64,000 nucleotides of DNA from Halictus rubicundus (taxonomy: Eukaryota; Arthropoda; Insecta; Hymenoptera; Halictidae): the NCBI RefSeq assembly GCF_050948215.1, contig NW_027488955.1, positions 1 to 64,000 on the forward strand, in the 5' to 3' direction. A program made the translations under genes and the position numbers. Positions within the stretch are counted from its first letter, which is position 1. Each line of letters opens with the position of its first letter. The notes below the pieces were generated by a model. That model saw nothing but the letters and a program-made list of their open reading frames with translations, searched no databases and had not been told where the DNA came from. Below, piece after piece: positions 14,101 through 28,600 of the stretch.

Positions 14101-15778
14101 ATAGGATAGAGGATAGGATAGGATAGAGGATAGGATAGGGGATTTGGTAGGATAGAGGATAGGATAGAGCATAGGATAGAGGATAGGATAGGATAGAGGA
14201 TAGGATAGAGGATAGGATACAGAATAGGTTAGGATAGAGAATAGGAACGGATAGATGATATTATAAGATAGAGGATAGGATATGATAGAGTATACGATAT
14301 TATAGAGGGTAGGATAGGATAGAGGATAGGATAGGGGATAGGATAGAGGATAGAGGATAGGATAGGATAGAGGATAGGGTAGGATAGAGGATAGGATAGG
14401 ATAGAGGATAGGATAGGATAGGATAGAGGATAGGATAGGATAGTTTATAGGATAGGATAGAGGATAGGATAGGATGGGATAGAGGATAGGATAGAGGATA
14501 GGATAGAGGATAGGATACAGGATAGGATAAAATAGAGGATAGAGGATAGGATAGGATAGAGGATAGGATAGGATACAGGATAGGATAGGATAGAGGATAG
14601 GATAGGATAGAGGATAGGATAGGATAGAGGATAGGATAGACGATAGGATAGGATAGAGGATAGGATAGGATAGAGGATAGGATAGAATAGAGGATAGGAT
14701 AGACGATAGGATAGGATAGAGGATAGGATAGGATAGACGATAGGATAGAGGATAGGATAGGATAGAGGATAGGATAGGAGATTTGATAGGATAGAGGATT
14801 GGATAGGATACACGAAAGGATAGACTTGAGGATAGTATAGGGGATTTGATAGGATAGAGGATAGAGGATAGGATAGAGGATAGGATAGGATAGAGGATAG
14901 GATAGGATAGAGGATAGGATAGGATAGAGGATAGGATTGGATAGAGGATAGGATAGGATAGAGGATAGGAAAGAGGATAGGATAGAGGATAGGATAGAGG
15001 ATAGGATAGGATAGAGGAAAGGATAAGATAGAGGATAGGATAGGATAGGATAGAGGATAGGATAGGATAGAGGATAGGATAGAGGATAGGATAGAGGATA
15101 GAGGATAGGATAGGATAGGATAGAGGATAGGATATACGATAGGAAAGGATAGAGGATAGGATAGGATAGAGGATAGAATAGGATAGAGGATAGGATAGGA
15201 TAGGATGGAGGATAGGATAGAGGATAGGATAGAGGATCGGATACGATAGAGGATAGGATAGGATAGAGGATAGGATAGGATAGCGGATAGGATAGGGGAT
15301 TTGATAGGATACAGGATAGGATAGAATAGAGGATAGGATAGGGGATTTGATAGAATAGAGGATAGGATAGGATAGAAGATAGGATAGGATAGAGGATAGG
15401 ATAGGATAGAGGATAGGATAGGATAGAGGATAGGATAGGATAGGATAGAGGATAGGATAGAGGATAGGATAGAGGATAGGATAGAGGATAGGATAGAGGA
15501 TAGGATAGAGGATAGGATAGAGGATAGGATAGGATAGAGGAAAGGATAGGATAGAGGATAGGATAGGATAAAGGATAGGATAGGATAGTCGATAGGATAG
15601 GATAGAGGATAGGATAGGATAGATTATAGGATAGGATAGAGGATAGGATAGGATAGGATAGAGGATAGGATAGAGGATAGGATAGAGGATAGGATAGAGG
15701 ATAGGATAGAGGATAGGATAGGATAGAGGATAGAGGATAGGATAGGATAGAGGATAGAATAGGGGATTTGATAGGATA
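11135..15778. repeat. 2.37/2.28-kb GAGCTTAGG-tagged tandem units
   Basis: The tag GAGCTTAGG, preceded by GGGGATTTGATAGG, occurs at 11135, 13503 and 15779 (steps 2368 and 2276) and again at 17583. Within these units the anchors at 11856 and 14219 are 2363 bp apart, and a rare GTTTATAGG variant at 12081 recurs at 14444, also 2363 bp. The GATATAATATAG/AGAAGATAGG-type variant and the ACACGAAAGG-plus-GACTTGAGG signature also recur in order. This is a second HOR family, distinct from the 4.7-kb family to its left. Confidence 0.85.
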
Positions 15779-18700
15779 GAGCTTAGGATAGGATAGAGGA
15801 TAGGATAGAGGATAGGATAGGATAGAGGAAAGGATAGGATATTGGATAGGATAGGATAGGATAGGATAGAGGATAGGATAGAGGATAGGATAGAGGATAG
15901 GATAGAGGATAGGATAGGATAGAGGATAGGATATGATAGAGGACAGGATAGGGGATTTGATAGGATAGAGGATAGGATAGGATAGAGGATAGGATAGGGT
16001 AGAGGATAGGATAGGATAGAATAGAGGATAGGATAGGATAGAGGATAGGATAGGATAGAGGATAGGATAGGATACAGGATAGGATAGGATAGAGGATAGG
16101 ATACAGGATAGGATAGGATAGAGGATAGGATAGGATAGAGGATAGGATAGAGGATAGGATAGACGATAGGATAGGATAGAGGATTGGATAGGATACAGGA
16201 AAGGATAGACTTGAGGATAGTATAGGGGATTTGATAGAATAGAGGATAGAGGATAGGATAGAGGATAGGATAGGATAGAGGATAGGATAGGATAGAGGAT
16301 AGGATAGGATAGAGGATAGGATAGGATAGAGGATAGGATAGGATAGAGGATAGGATAGGATAGAGGATAGGATAGGATAGAGGATAGGATAGGATAGAGG
16401 ATAGGATAGAGGATAGGATAGACGATAGGATAGGATAGAGGATTGGATAGGATACTGGAAAGGATAGACTTGAGGATAGTATAGGGGATTTGATAGGATA
16501 AAGGATAGGATAGGATAGAGGATAGGATAGGATAGAGGATAGGATAGGATAGAGGATAGGATTGGATAGAGGATAGGATAGGATAGAGGATAGGATAAGA
16601 TAGAGGATAGGATAGGATAGGATAGAGGATAGGATAGGATAGAGGATAGGATAGAGGATAGGATAGATTATAGAGGATAGGATAGGATAGTATAGAGGAT
16701 AGGATAGACGATAGGAAAGGATAGAGGATAGGATAGAGCATAGGATACAGAATAGGTTAGGATAGAGAATAGGAACGGATAGATGATATTATAGGATAGA
16801 GGATAGGATATGATAGAGTATGCGATATTATAGAGGATAGGATAGGATAGAGGATAGGATAGGATAGAGGATAGGATAGGATAGAGGATAGGATAGAGGA
16901 TAGGATAGAGGATAGAGGATAGGATAGGATAGGGTAGAGGATAGGATAGACGATAGGAAAGGATAGAGGATAGGATAGGATAGAGAATAGAATAGGATAC
17001 AGGATAGGATAGGATAGGATGGAGGATAGGATAGAGGATAGGATAGAGGATCGGATACGATAGAGGATAGGATAGGGGATTTGGTAGGATAGAGGATAGG
17101 ATAGGGGATTTGATGGAATAGAGGATAGGATGGGATAGAAGATAGGATAGGATAGAGGATAGGATAGGATAGAGGATAGGATAGGATAGGATAGAGGATA
17201 GGATAGAGGATAGGATAGAGGATAGGATAGAGGATAGGATAGAGGATAGGATAGGATAGAGGATACAGGATAGGATAGGGGATTTGATAGGATAGAGCAT
17301 AGGATAGGATAGAGGATAGGATAGAGGATAGGATAGGATAGAGGAAAGGATAGGATAGAGGATAGGATAGGATAAAGGATAGGATAGGATAGTCGATAGG
17401 ATAGGATAGAGGATAGGATAGGATAGATTATAGGATAGGATAGAGGATAGGATAGGATAGGATAGAGGATAGGATAGAGGATAGGATAGAGGATAGGATA
17501 GAGGATAGGATAGAGGATAGGATAGGATAGAGGATAGAGGATAGGATAGGATAGAGGATAGAATAGGGGATTTGATAGGATAGAGCTTAGGATAGGATAG
17601 AGGATAGGATAGAGGATAGGATAGGATAGAGGAAAGGATAGGATATTGGATAGGATAGGATAGGATAGGATAGAGGATAGGATAGAGGATAGGATAGAGG
17701 ATAGGATAGAGGATAGGATAGAGGATAGGATAGGATAGAGGATAGGATATGATAGAGGACAGGATAGGGGATTTGATAGGATAGAGGATAGGATAGGATA
17801 GAGGATAGGATAGGGTAGAGGATAGGATAGGATAGAATAGAGGATAGGATAGGATAGAGGATAGGATAGGATAGAGGATAGGATAGGATACAGGATAGGA
17901 TAGGATAGAGGATAGGATACAGGATAGGATAGGATAGAGGATAGGATAGGATAGAGGATAGGATAGAGGATAGGATAGACGATAGGATAGGATAGAGGAT
18001 TGGATAGGATACAGGAAAGGATAGACTTGAGGATAGTATAGGGGATTTGATAGAATAGAGGATAGAGGATAGGATAGAGGATAGGATAGGATAGAGGATA
18101 GGATAGGATAGAGGATAGGATAGGATAGAGGATAGGATAGGATAGAGGATAGGATAGGATAGAGGATAGGATAGGATAGAGGATAGGATAGGATAGAGGA
18201 TAGGATAGGATAGAGGATAGGATAGGATAGAGGATAGGATAGGATAGAGGATAGGATAGAGGATAGGATAGACGATAGGATAGGATAGAGGATTGGATAG
18301 GATACTGGAAAGGATAGACTTGAGGATAGTATAGGGGATTTGATAGGATAAAGGATAGGATAGGATAGAGGATAGGATAGGATAGAGGATAGGATAGGAT
18401 AGAGGATAGGATTGGATAGAGGATAGGATAGGATAGAGGATAGGATAAGATAGAGGATAGGATAGGATAGGATAGAGGATAGGATAGGATAGAGGATAGG
18501 ATAGAGGATAGGATAGATTATAGAGGATAGGATAGGATAGTATAGAGGATAGGATAGACGATAGGAAAGGATAGAGGATAGGATAGAGCATAGGATACAG
18601 AATAGGTTAGGATAGAGAATAGGAACGGATAGATGATATTATAGGATAGAGGATAGGATATGATAGAGTATGCGATATTATAGAGGATAGGATAGGATAG

Positions 18701-19040
18701 AGGATAGGATAGGATAGAGGATAGGATAGGATAGAGGATAGGATAGAGGATAGGATAGAGGATAGAGGATAGGATAGGATAGGGTAGAGGATAGGATAGA
18801 CGATAGGAAAGGATAGAGGATAGGATAGGATAGAGAATAGAATAGGATACAGGATAGGATAGGATAGGATGGAGGATAGGATAGAGGATAGGATAGAGGA
18901 TCGGATACGATAGAGGATAGGATAGGGGATTTGGTAGGATAGAGGATAGGATAGGGGATTTGATGGAATAGAGGATAGGATGGGATAGAAGATAGGATAG
19001 GATAGAGGATAGGATAGGATAGAGGATAGGATAGGATAGA
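15779..19040. repeat. 1.80-1.85-kb tandem duplication
   Basis: GAGCTTAGG at 15779 and 17583 (1804 bp), ACAGGAAAGG at 16195 and 18011 (1816 bp), ACTGGAAAGG at about 16453 and 18303 (1850 bp) and the anchors at 16747 and 18597 (1850 bp) are all collinear. Both anchors share a private change, TATGCGATATT instead of TATACGATATT, and both blocks share GGGGATTTGATGG near 17105 and 18955. The two blocks stop matching near 17,190 and 19,040. The 34-bp difference between early and late offsets equals two 17-bp words. Confidence 0.88.
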
Positions 19041-19199
19041 GGATAGGATAGGATAGAGGATAGGATAGGATAGAGGATAGGATAGGATAGAGGATAGGAT
19101 AGGATAGAGGATAGGATAGGATAGAGGATAGGATAGGATAGAGGATAGGTTAGGGGATTTGGTAGGATAGAGGATAGGATAGAGCATAGGATAGAGGAT

Positions 19200-22100
19200 A
19201 GGATAGGATAGAGGATAGGATAGATGATAGGATACAGAATAGGTTAGGATAGAGAATAGGAACGGATAGATGATATTATAAGATAGAGGATAGGATATGA
19301 TAGAGTATACGATATTATAGAGGGTAGGATAGGATAGAGCATAGGATAGGGGATTGGATAGGATAGGATAGAGGATAGGATAGGATAGAGGATAGGATAG
19401 AGGATAGGATAGAGGATAGGATAGAGGATAGAGGATAGGATAGAGGATAGAGGATAGGATAGGATAGAGGATAGGATAGGATAGAGGATAGGATAGGATA
19501 AAGGATAGGATAGTCGATAGGATAGGATAGAGGATAGGATAGGATAGATTATAGGATAGGATAGAGGATAGGATAGGATAGGATAGATGATAGGATAGAG
19601 GATAGGATAGAGGATAGGATAGGATAGAGGATAGAGGATAGGATAGGGGATTTGATAGGATAGAGCATAGGATAGGATAGAGGATAGGATAGAGGATAGG
19701 ATAGGATAGAGGAAAGGATAGGATAGAGGATAGGATAGGATAAAGGATAGGATAGGATAGTCGATAGGATAGGATAGAGGATAGGATAGGATAGAGGATA
19801 GGATAGGATAGAGGATAGGATAGACGATAGGATAGGATGGAGGATCGGATAGGATAGAGGATAGGATAGGATAGAGGATAGGATAGGATAGAGGATAGGA
19901 TAGGATAGAGGATAGGATAGGATAGAGGATAGGATAGGATAGAGGATAGGATAGGATAGAGGATAGGATAGGATAGAGGATAGGATAGAGGATAGGATAG
20001 ACGATAGGATAGGATAGAGGATTGGATAGGATACAGGAAAGGATAGACTTGAGGATAGTATAGGGGATTTGATAGGATAAAGGATAGGATAGGATAGAGG
20101 ATAGGATAGGATAGAGGATAGGATAGGATAGAGGATAGGATTGGATAGAGGATAGGATAGGATAGAGGATAGGATAAGATAGAGGATAGGATAGGATAGG
20201 ATAGAGGATAGGATAGGATAGAGGATAGGATAGAGGATAGGATAGATTATAGAGGATAGGATAGGATAGTATAGAGGATAGGATAGACGATAGGAAAGGA
20301 TAGAGGATAGGATAGAGCATAGGATACAGAATAGGTTAGGATAGAGAATAGGAACGGATAGATGATATTATAGGATAGAGGATAGGATATGATAGAGTAT
20401 ACGATATTATAGAGGATAGGATAGGATAGAGGATAGGATAGGATAGAGGATAGGATAGGATAGAGGATAGGATAGAGGATAGGATAGAGGATAGAGGATA
20501 GGATAGGATAGGGTAGAGGATAGGATAGACGATAGGAAAGGATAGAGGATAGGATAGGATAGAGAATAGAATAGGATACAGGATAGGATAGGATAGGATG
20601 GAGGATAGGATAGAGGATAGGATAGAGGATCGGATACGATAGAGGATAGGATAGGGGATTTGGTAGGATAGAGGATAGGATAGGGGATTTGATGGAATAG
20701 AAGATAGGATAGGATAGAGGATAGGATAGGATAGAGGATAGGATAGGATAGAGGATAGGATAGGATAGAGGATAGGATAGGATAGAGGATAGGATAGGAT
20801 AGAGGATAGGATAGGATAGAGGATAGGTTAGGGGATTTGGTAGGATAGAGGATAGGATAGAGCATAGGATAGAGGATAGGATAGGATAGAGGATAGGATA
20901 GATGATAGGATACAGAATAGGTTAGGATAGAGAATAGGAACGGATAGATGATATTATAAGATAGAGGATAGGATATGATAGAGTATACGATATTATAGAG
21001 GGTAGGATAGGATAGAGCATAGGATAGGGGATTGGATAGGATAGGATAGAGGATAGGATAGGATAGAGGATAGGATAGAGGATAGGATAGAGGATAGGAT
21101 AGAGGATAGAGGATAGGATAGAGGATAGAGGATAGGATAGGATAGAGGATAGGATAGGATAGAGGATAGGATAGGATAAATGATAGGATAGTCGATAGGA
21201 TAGATGATAGGATAGAGGATAGGATAGAGGATAGGATAGGATAGAGGATAGAGGATAGGATAGGGGATTTGATAGGATAGAGCATAGGATAGGATAGAGG
21301 ATAGGATAGAGGATAGGATAGGATAGAGGAAAGGATAGGATAGAGGATAGGATAGGATAAAGGATAGGATAGGATAGTCGATAGGATAGGATAGAGGATA
21401 GGATAGGATAGAGGATAGGATAGGATAGAGGATAGGATAGGATAGAGGATAGGATAGGATAGAGGATAGGATAGATGATTTGATAGGATAGAGGATAGGA
21501 TAGGATAGAGGATAGGATAGGATAGAGGATAGGATAGGATAGAGGATAGGATAGGATAGAGGATAGGATAGGATAGAGGATAGGATAGGATAGAGGATAG
21601 GATAGGATAGAGGATAGGATAGGATAGAGGATAGGATAGGATAGAATAGAGGATAGGATAGGATAGAGGATAGGATAGGATAGAGGATAGGATAGGATAC
21701 AGGATAGGATAGGATAGAGGATAGGATAGGATAGAGGATAGGATAGGATAGAGGATAGGATAGACGATAGGATAGGATAGAGGATCGGATAGGATAGAGG
21801 ATAGGATAGGATAGAGGATAGGATAGGATAGAGGATAGGATAGGATAGAGGATAGGATAGGATAGAGGATAGGATAGGATAGAGGATAGGATAGATGATT
21901 TGATAGGATAGAGGATAGGATAGGATAGAGGATAGGATAGGATAGAGGATAGGATAGGATAGAATAGAGGATAGGATAGGATAGAGGATAGGATAGGATA
22001 GAGGATAGGATAGGATACAGGATAGGATAGGATAGAGGATAGGATAGGATAGAGGATAGGATAGGATAGAGGATAGGATAGACGATAGGATAGGATAGAG

Positions 22101-25100
22101 GATCGGATAGGATAGAGGATAGAATAGAATAGAGGATAGGATAGACGATAGGATAGGATAGAGGATAGGATTGGATAGAGGATAGGATAGGATAGAGGAT
22201 AGGATAGGATAGGATAGAGGATAGGATAGGATAGAGGATAGGATAGGATAGGATAGAGGATAGGATAGGATAGAGGATAGGATAGGATAGAGGATAGGAT
22301 AGGATAGAGGATAGGATAGAAGATAGGATAGAGGATAGGATAGGATAGAGGATAGGATGGGATAGAGGATAGGATAGGATAGAGGATAGGATAGGGGATT
22401 TGATAGGATAGAGGATAGGATAGAAGATAGGATAGAGGATAGGATAGGATAGAGGATAGGATAGGATAGAGGATAGGATAGGATAGAGGATAGGATAGGG
22501 GATTTGATAGGATAGAGGATAGGATAGGATAGAGCATAGGATAGAGGATAGGATAGGATAGAGGATAGGATAGGATAGTGGATAGGATAGGATAGATGAT
22601 AGGATAGTGGATAGGATAGGATAGAAGATAGGATAGAGGATAGGATAGGATAGAGGATAGGATACAGAATAGGTTAGGATAGAGAATAGGAACGGATAGA
22701 TGATATTATAGGATAGAGGATAGGATATGATAGAGTATACGATATTATAGTGGGTAGGATAGGATAGAGCATAGGATAGGGGATTGGATCGGATAGGATA
22801 GAGGATAGGATAGAGGATAGGATAGGGGATAGGATAGAGGATAGGATAGAGGATAGGATAGAGGATAGTATAGGATAGAGGATAGTATAGGATAGAGGAT
22901 AGGATAGGATAGTGGATAGGATAGGATAGAGGATAGGATAGAGGATTGGATAGGATAGAGGATAGGATACAGAATAGGTTAGGATAGAGAATAGGAACGG
23001 ATAGAGGATAGGATATGGTAGAGTATACGATATTATAGAGGGTAGGATAGGATAGAGCATAGGATAGGGGATTGGATAGGATAGGATAGAGGATAGGATA
23101 GAGGATAGGATAGGGGATAGGATAGAGGATAGGATAGGATAGAGGATAGGATAGAGGATAGGATAGGATAGAGGATAGGATAGGGGATTTGATAGGATAG
23201 AGGATAGGATAGGATAGAGGATAGGATAGAGGATAGGATAGAGGATAGGATAGGATAGGATAGAGGATAGGATAGAGGATAGGATAGAGGATAGGATAGA
23301 GGATAGGATAGAGGATAGGATAGGGGATAGGATAGAGGATAGAGGATAGGATAGGATAGAGGATAGGATAGGATAGAGGATAGGATAGAGGATAGGATAG
23401 GATAGAGGATAGGATAGGATAGAGGATAGGATAGGGGATTTGATAGGATAGAGGATAGGATAGGATAGAGGATAGGATAGAGGATAGGATAGGATAGGAT
23501 AGAGGATAGGATAGAGGATAGGATAGAGGATAGGATAGAGCATAGGATAGGGGATTGGATAGGATAGGATAGAGGATAGGATAGGATAGAGGATAGGATA
23601 GGATAGAGGATAGGATAGAGGATAGGATAGGGGATAGGATAGAGGATAGAGAATAGGATAGGATAGAGGATAGGATAGGATAGAGGAAAGGATAAGATAG
23701 AGGATAGGATAGGATAGAGGATAGGATAGAGGATAGGATAGAGAATAGAGGATAGGATAGGATAGTATAGAGGATAGGATAGACGATAGGAAAGGATAGA
23801 GGATAGGATAGGATAGAGGATAGAATAGGATAGAGGATAGGATAGGATAGGATAGAGGATAGGATAGGATAGAGGATAGGATAGGATAGAGGATAGGATA
23901 GGATAGAGGATAGGATAGGATAGAGGATAGGATAGGATAGAGGATAGGATAGACGATAGGATAGGATAGAGGATAGGATAGGATAGAGGATAGGATAGGA
24001 TAGAGGATAGGATAGGATAGAGGATAGGATAGGATAGAGGATAGGATAGGATAGAGGATAGGATAGAGGATAGGATAGAGGATAGGATAGAGGATAGGAT
24101 TGGATAGAGGATAGGATAGGATAGAGGATAGGATAGGATAGTGTAGAGGATAGGATAGCATAGAGGATGGGATAAGATAGAGGATAGGATAGGATAGAGG
24201 ATAGGATAGGATAGAGGATAGGATAGAGGATAGGATAGGATAGAGGATAGGATAGGGGATTTGATAGGATAGAGGATAGGATAGGATAGAGGATAGGATA
24301 GAGGATAGGATAGAGGATAGGATAGGATAGGATAGAGGATAGGATAGAGGATAGGATAGAGGATAGGATAGAGGATAGGATAGAGGATAGGATAGAGGAT
24401 AGGATAGGGGATAGGATAGAGGATAGGATAGGATAGGATAGAGGATAGGATAGAGGATAGGATAGAGGATAGGATAGAGCATAGGATAGGGGATTGGATA
24501 GGATAGGATAGAGGATAGGATAGGATAGAGGATAGGATAGGATAGAGGATAGGATAGAGGATAGGATAGGGGATAGGATAGAGGATAGAGAATAGGATAG
24601 GATAGAGGATAGGATAGGATAGAGGAAAGGATAAGATAGAGGATAGGATAGGATAGAGGATAGGATAGGATAGAGGATAGGATAGAGGATAGGATAGAGG
24701 ATAGAGGATAGGATAGGATAGTATAGAGGATAGGATAGACGATAGGAAAGGATAGAGGATAGGATAGGATAGAGGATAGAATAGGATAGAGGATAGGATA
24801 GGATAGGATAGAGGATAGGATAGGATAGAGGATAGGATAGGATAGAGGATAGGATAGGATAGAGGATAGGATAGGATAGAGGATAGGATAGACGATAGGA
24901 TAGGATAGAGGATAGGATAGGATAGAGGATAGGATAGGATAGAGGATAGGATAGGATAGAGGATAGGATAGGATAGAGGATAGGATAGAGGATAGGATAG
25001 AGGATAGGATTGGATAGAGGATAGGATAGGATAGAGGATAGGATAGGATAGTGTAGAGGATAGGATAGCATAGAGGATGGGATAAGATAGAGGATAGGAT

Positions 25101-25684
25101 AGGATAGAGGATAGGATAGGATAGAGGATAGGATGGGGGATTGGATAGGATAGGATAGTGGATAGGATAGGATAGAGGATAGGATAGGATAGAGGATAGG
25201 ATAGGATAGAGGATAGGATAGGATAGAGGATAGGATAGGATAGAGGATAGGATAGGATAGAGGATAGGATAGGATAGGGGATAGGATAGGATAGAGGATA
25301 GGATAGGTTAGAGCTTAGGATAGGATAGAAGATAGGATAGGATAGAGGATTGGATAGGATACAGGATAGGATAGGATAGGATAGAAGATAGGATGGGATA
25401 GAGGATAGGATAGGATAGGGGATAGGATAGAGGATAGAGGATAGGATAGGATAGGGGATAGGATAGAGGATAGAGGATAGGATAGGATAGAGGATAGGAT
25501 AGGATAGAGGATAGGATAGGATAGGATAGAGGATAGGATAGAGGGTAGGATAGAGGATAGGATAGAGGATAGTATAGGATAGAGGATAGTATAGGATAGA
25601 GGATAGGATAGGATAGTGGATAGGATAGGATAGAGGATAGGATAGAGGATAGGATAGAGGATAGGATAGGATAGAGGATAGGAT
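19200..25684. repeat. Transitional mosaic domain
   Basis: This stretch mixes anchor subfamilies: 19234 and 20912 are A-type (GATATTATA then AGATAG), while 20326 and 22664 are B-type (then GGATAG). The copy at 22969 lacks the middle GATATTATA section. New variants start here, such as GATAGTGGATAGG (~22,570-22,920), GATAGTATAGG and GTGTAGAGG (24141, 25051). A near-duplicate of about 420 bp (offset ~417) is seen at 21,480-22,110, tagged by GATGATTTGATAGG. No regular HOR period is obvious across the whole stretch. Confidence 0.7.
24400..25660. repeat. Left copy of a long-range duplicated segment
   Basis: GTGTAGAGG at 25051 and GAGCTTAGG at 25311 correspond to 58871 and 59131, both at an offset of exactly 33,820 bp. 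The GATAGCATAGAGG, GATAAGATAG, GATGGGGGATTGG and paired GATAGTATAGG variants lie in the same order in both places. Offsets further right are 12 bp smaller (GAGGGTAGG at 25541 versus 59349), one 12-mer lost. A related but shuffled version also occurs at 26,990-27,780. The left boundary is approximate. Confidence 0.8.
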
Positions 25685-28600
25685 ACAGAATAGGTTAGGA
25701 TAGAGAATAGGAACGGATAGATGATATTATAGGATAGAGGATAGGATATGATAGAGTATACGATATTATAGAGGGTAGGATAGGATAGAGCATAGGATAG
25801 GGGATTGGATAGGATATAATAGAGGATAGGATAGGATAGAGGATAGGATAGAGGATAGGATAGAGGATAGGATACAGAATAGGTTAGGATAGAGAATAGG
25901 AACGGATAGATGATATTATAGGATAGAGGATAGGATATGATAGAGTATACGATATTATAGAGGATAGGATAGGATAGAGGATAGGATAGGATATAGGATA
26001 GGATAGGATAGAGGATAGGATAGAGGATAGGATAGAGGATAGAGGATAGGATAGGATAGGGTAGAGGATAGGATAGACGATAGGAAAGGATAGAGGATAG
26101 GATAGGATAGAGAATAGAATAGGATACAGGATAGGATAGGATAGGATGGAGGATAGGATAGAGGATAGGATAGAGGATCGGATACGATAGAGGATAGGTT
26201 AGGGGATTTGGTAGGATAGAGGATAGGATGGAGCATAGGATAGAGGATAGGATAGGATAGAGGATAGGATAGATGATAGGATACAGAATAGGTTAGGATA
26301 GAGAATAGGAACGGATAGATGATATTATAGGATAGAGGATAGGATATGATAGAGTATACGATATTATAGAGGATAGGATAGGATAGAGGATAGGATAGGA
26401 TAGAGGATAGGATAGGATAGAGGATAGGATAGAGGATAGGATAGAGGATAGAGGATAGGATAGGATAGAGGATAGGATAGAGGATAGGATAGGGGATAGG
26501 ATAGAGGATAGAGAATAGGATAGGATAGAGGATAGGATAGGATAGAGGAAAGGATAAGATAGAGGATAGGATAGGATAGAGGATAGGATAGGATAGAGGA
26601 TAGGATAGAGGATAGGATAGAGGATAGAGGATAGGATAGGATAGTATAGAGGATAGGATAGACGATAGGAAAGGATAGAGGATAGGATAGGATAGAGGAT
26701 AGAATAGGATAGAGGATAGGATAGGATAGGATAGAGGATAGGATAGGATAGAGGATAGGATAGGATAGAGGATAGGATAGGATAGAGGATAGGATAGGAT
26801 AGAGGATAGGATAGACGATAGGATAGGATAGAGGATAGGATAGGATAGAGGATAGGATAGGATAGAGGATAGGATAGGATAGAGGATAGGATAGGATAGA
26901 GGATAGGATAGGATAGAGGATAGGATAGAGGATAGGATAGAGGATAGGATTGGATAGAGGATAGGATAGGATAGAGGATAGGATAGGATAGTGTAGAGGA
27001 TAGGATAGCATAGAGGATGGGATAAGATAGAGGATAGGATAGGATAGAGGATAGGATAGGATAGTGGATAGGATGGGGGATTGGATAGGATAGGATAGTG
27101 GATAGGATAGGATAGAGGATAGGATAGGATAGGATAGAGGATAGGATAGGATAGAGGATAGGATAGGATAGAGGATAGGATAGGATAGAGGATAGGATAG
27201 GATAGAGGATAGGATAGGATAGGGGATAGGATAGGATAGAGGATAGGTTAGGTTAGAGCTTAGGATAGGATAGAAGATAGGATAGGATAGAGGATTGGAT
27301 AGGATACAGGATAGGATAGGATAGGATAGAAGATAGGATGGGATAGAGGATAGGATAGGATAGGGGATAGGATAGAGGATAGAGGATAGGATAGGATAGA
27401 GGATAGGATAGGATAGAGGATAGGATAGGATAGGATAGAGGATAGGATAGGATAGGGGATAGGATAGGATAGAGGATAGGATAGGTTAGAGCTTAGGATA
27501 GGATAGAAGATAGGATAGGATAGAGGATTGGATAGGATACAGGATAGGATAGGATAGGATAGAAGATAGGATGGGATAGAGGATAGGATAAGATAGGGGA
27601 TAGGATAGAGGATAGAGGATAGGATAGGATAGAGGATAGGATAGGATAGAGGATAGGATAGGATAGAGGATAGGATAGGATAGGATAGAGGATAGGATAG
27701 AGGGTAGGATAGAGGATAGGATAGAGGATAGTATAGGATAGAGGATAGTATAGGATAGAGGATAGGATAAGATAGTGGATAGGATAGGATAGAGGATAGG
27801 ATAGAGGATAGGATAGGATAGAGGATAGGATACAGAATAGGTTAGGATAGAGAATAGGAACGGATAGATGATATTATAGGATAGAGGATAGGATATGATA
27901 GAGTATACGATATTATAGAGGGTAGGATAGGATAGAGCATAGGATAGGGGATTGGATAGGATATAATAGAGGATAGGATAGGATAGAGGATAGGATAGAG
28001 GATAGGATAGAGGATAGGATACAGAATAGGTTAGGATAGAGAATAGGAACGGATAGATGATATTATAGGATAGAGGATAGGATATGATAGAGTATACGAT
28101 ATTATAGAGGGTAGGATAGGATAGAGCATAGGATAGGGGATTGGATAGGATAGGATAGAGGATAGGATAGGATAGACGATAGGATAGGATAGAGGATAGG
28201 ATAGGATAGGATAGAGGATAGGATAGAGGATAGGATGGGGGATAGGATAGAGGATAGAGGATAGGATAGGATAGAGGATGGGATAGGATAGAGGATAGGA
28301 TAGGATAGAGGATAAGATAGGATAGAGGATAGGATAGAGGATAGGATACAGAATAGGTTAGGATAGAGAATAGGAACGGATAGATGATATTATAGGATAG
28401 AGGATAGGATATGATAGAGTATACGATATTATAGAAGGTAGGATAGGACAGAGCAAAGGATAGGGGATTGGATAGGATAGGATAGAGGTTAGGATAGGAT
28501 AGAGGATAGGATAGAGGATAGGATAGGTGATAGGATAGAGGATAGAGGATAGGATAGGATAGAGGATAGGATAGGATAGAGGAAAGGATAAGATAGAGGA

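Noticed and set aside
20407..25071. Longest open frame (1,554 codons) and the other minus-strand open frames from 2,679 to 62,005 as protein genes
   Set aside because: All translate to SYPL/YPIL/ILSS repeats dictated by the satellite word in any frame. Several overlap in different frames on the same strand, and starts depend on chance CAT variants (ATG on the minus strand). There is no domain, signal peptide or codon pattern independent of the repeat. I therefore list no CDS.
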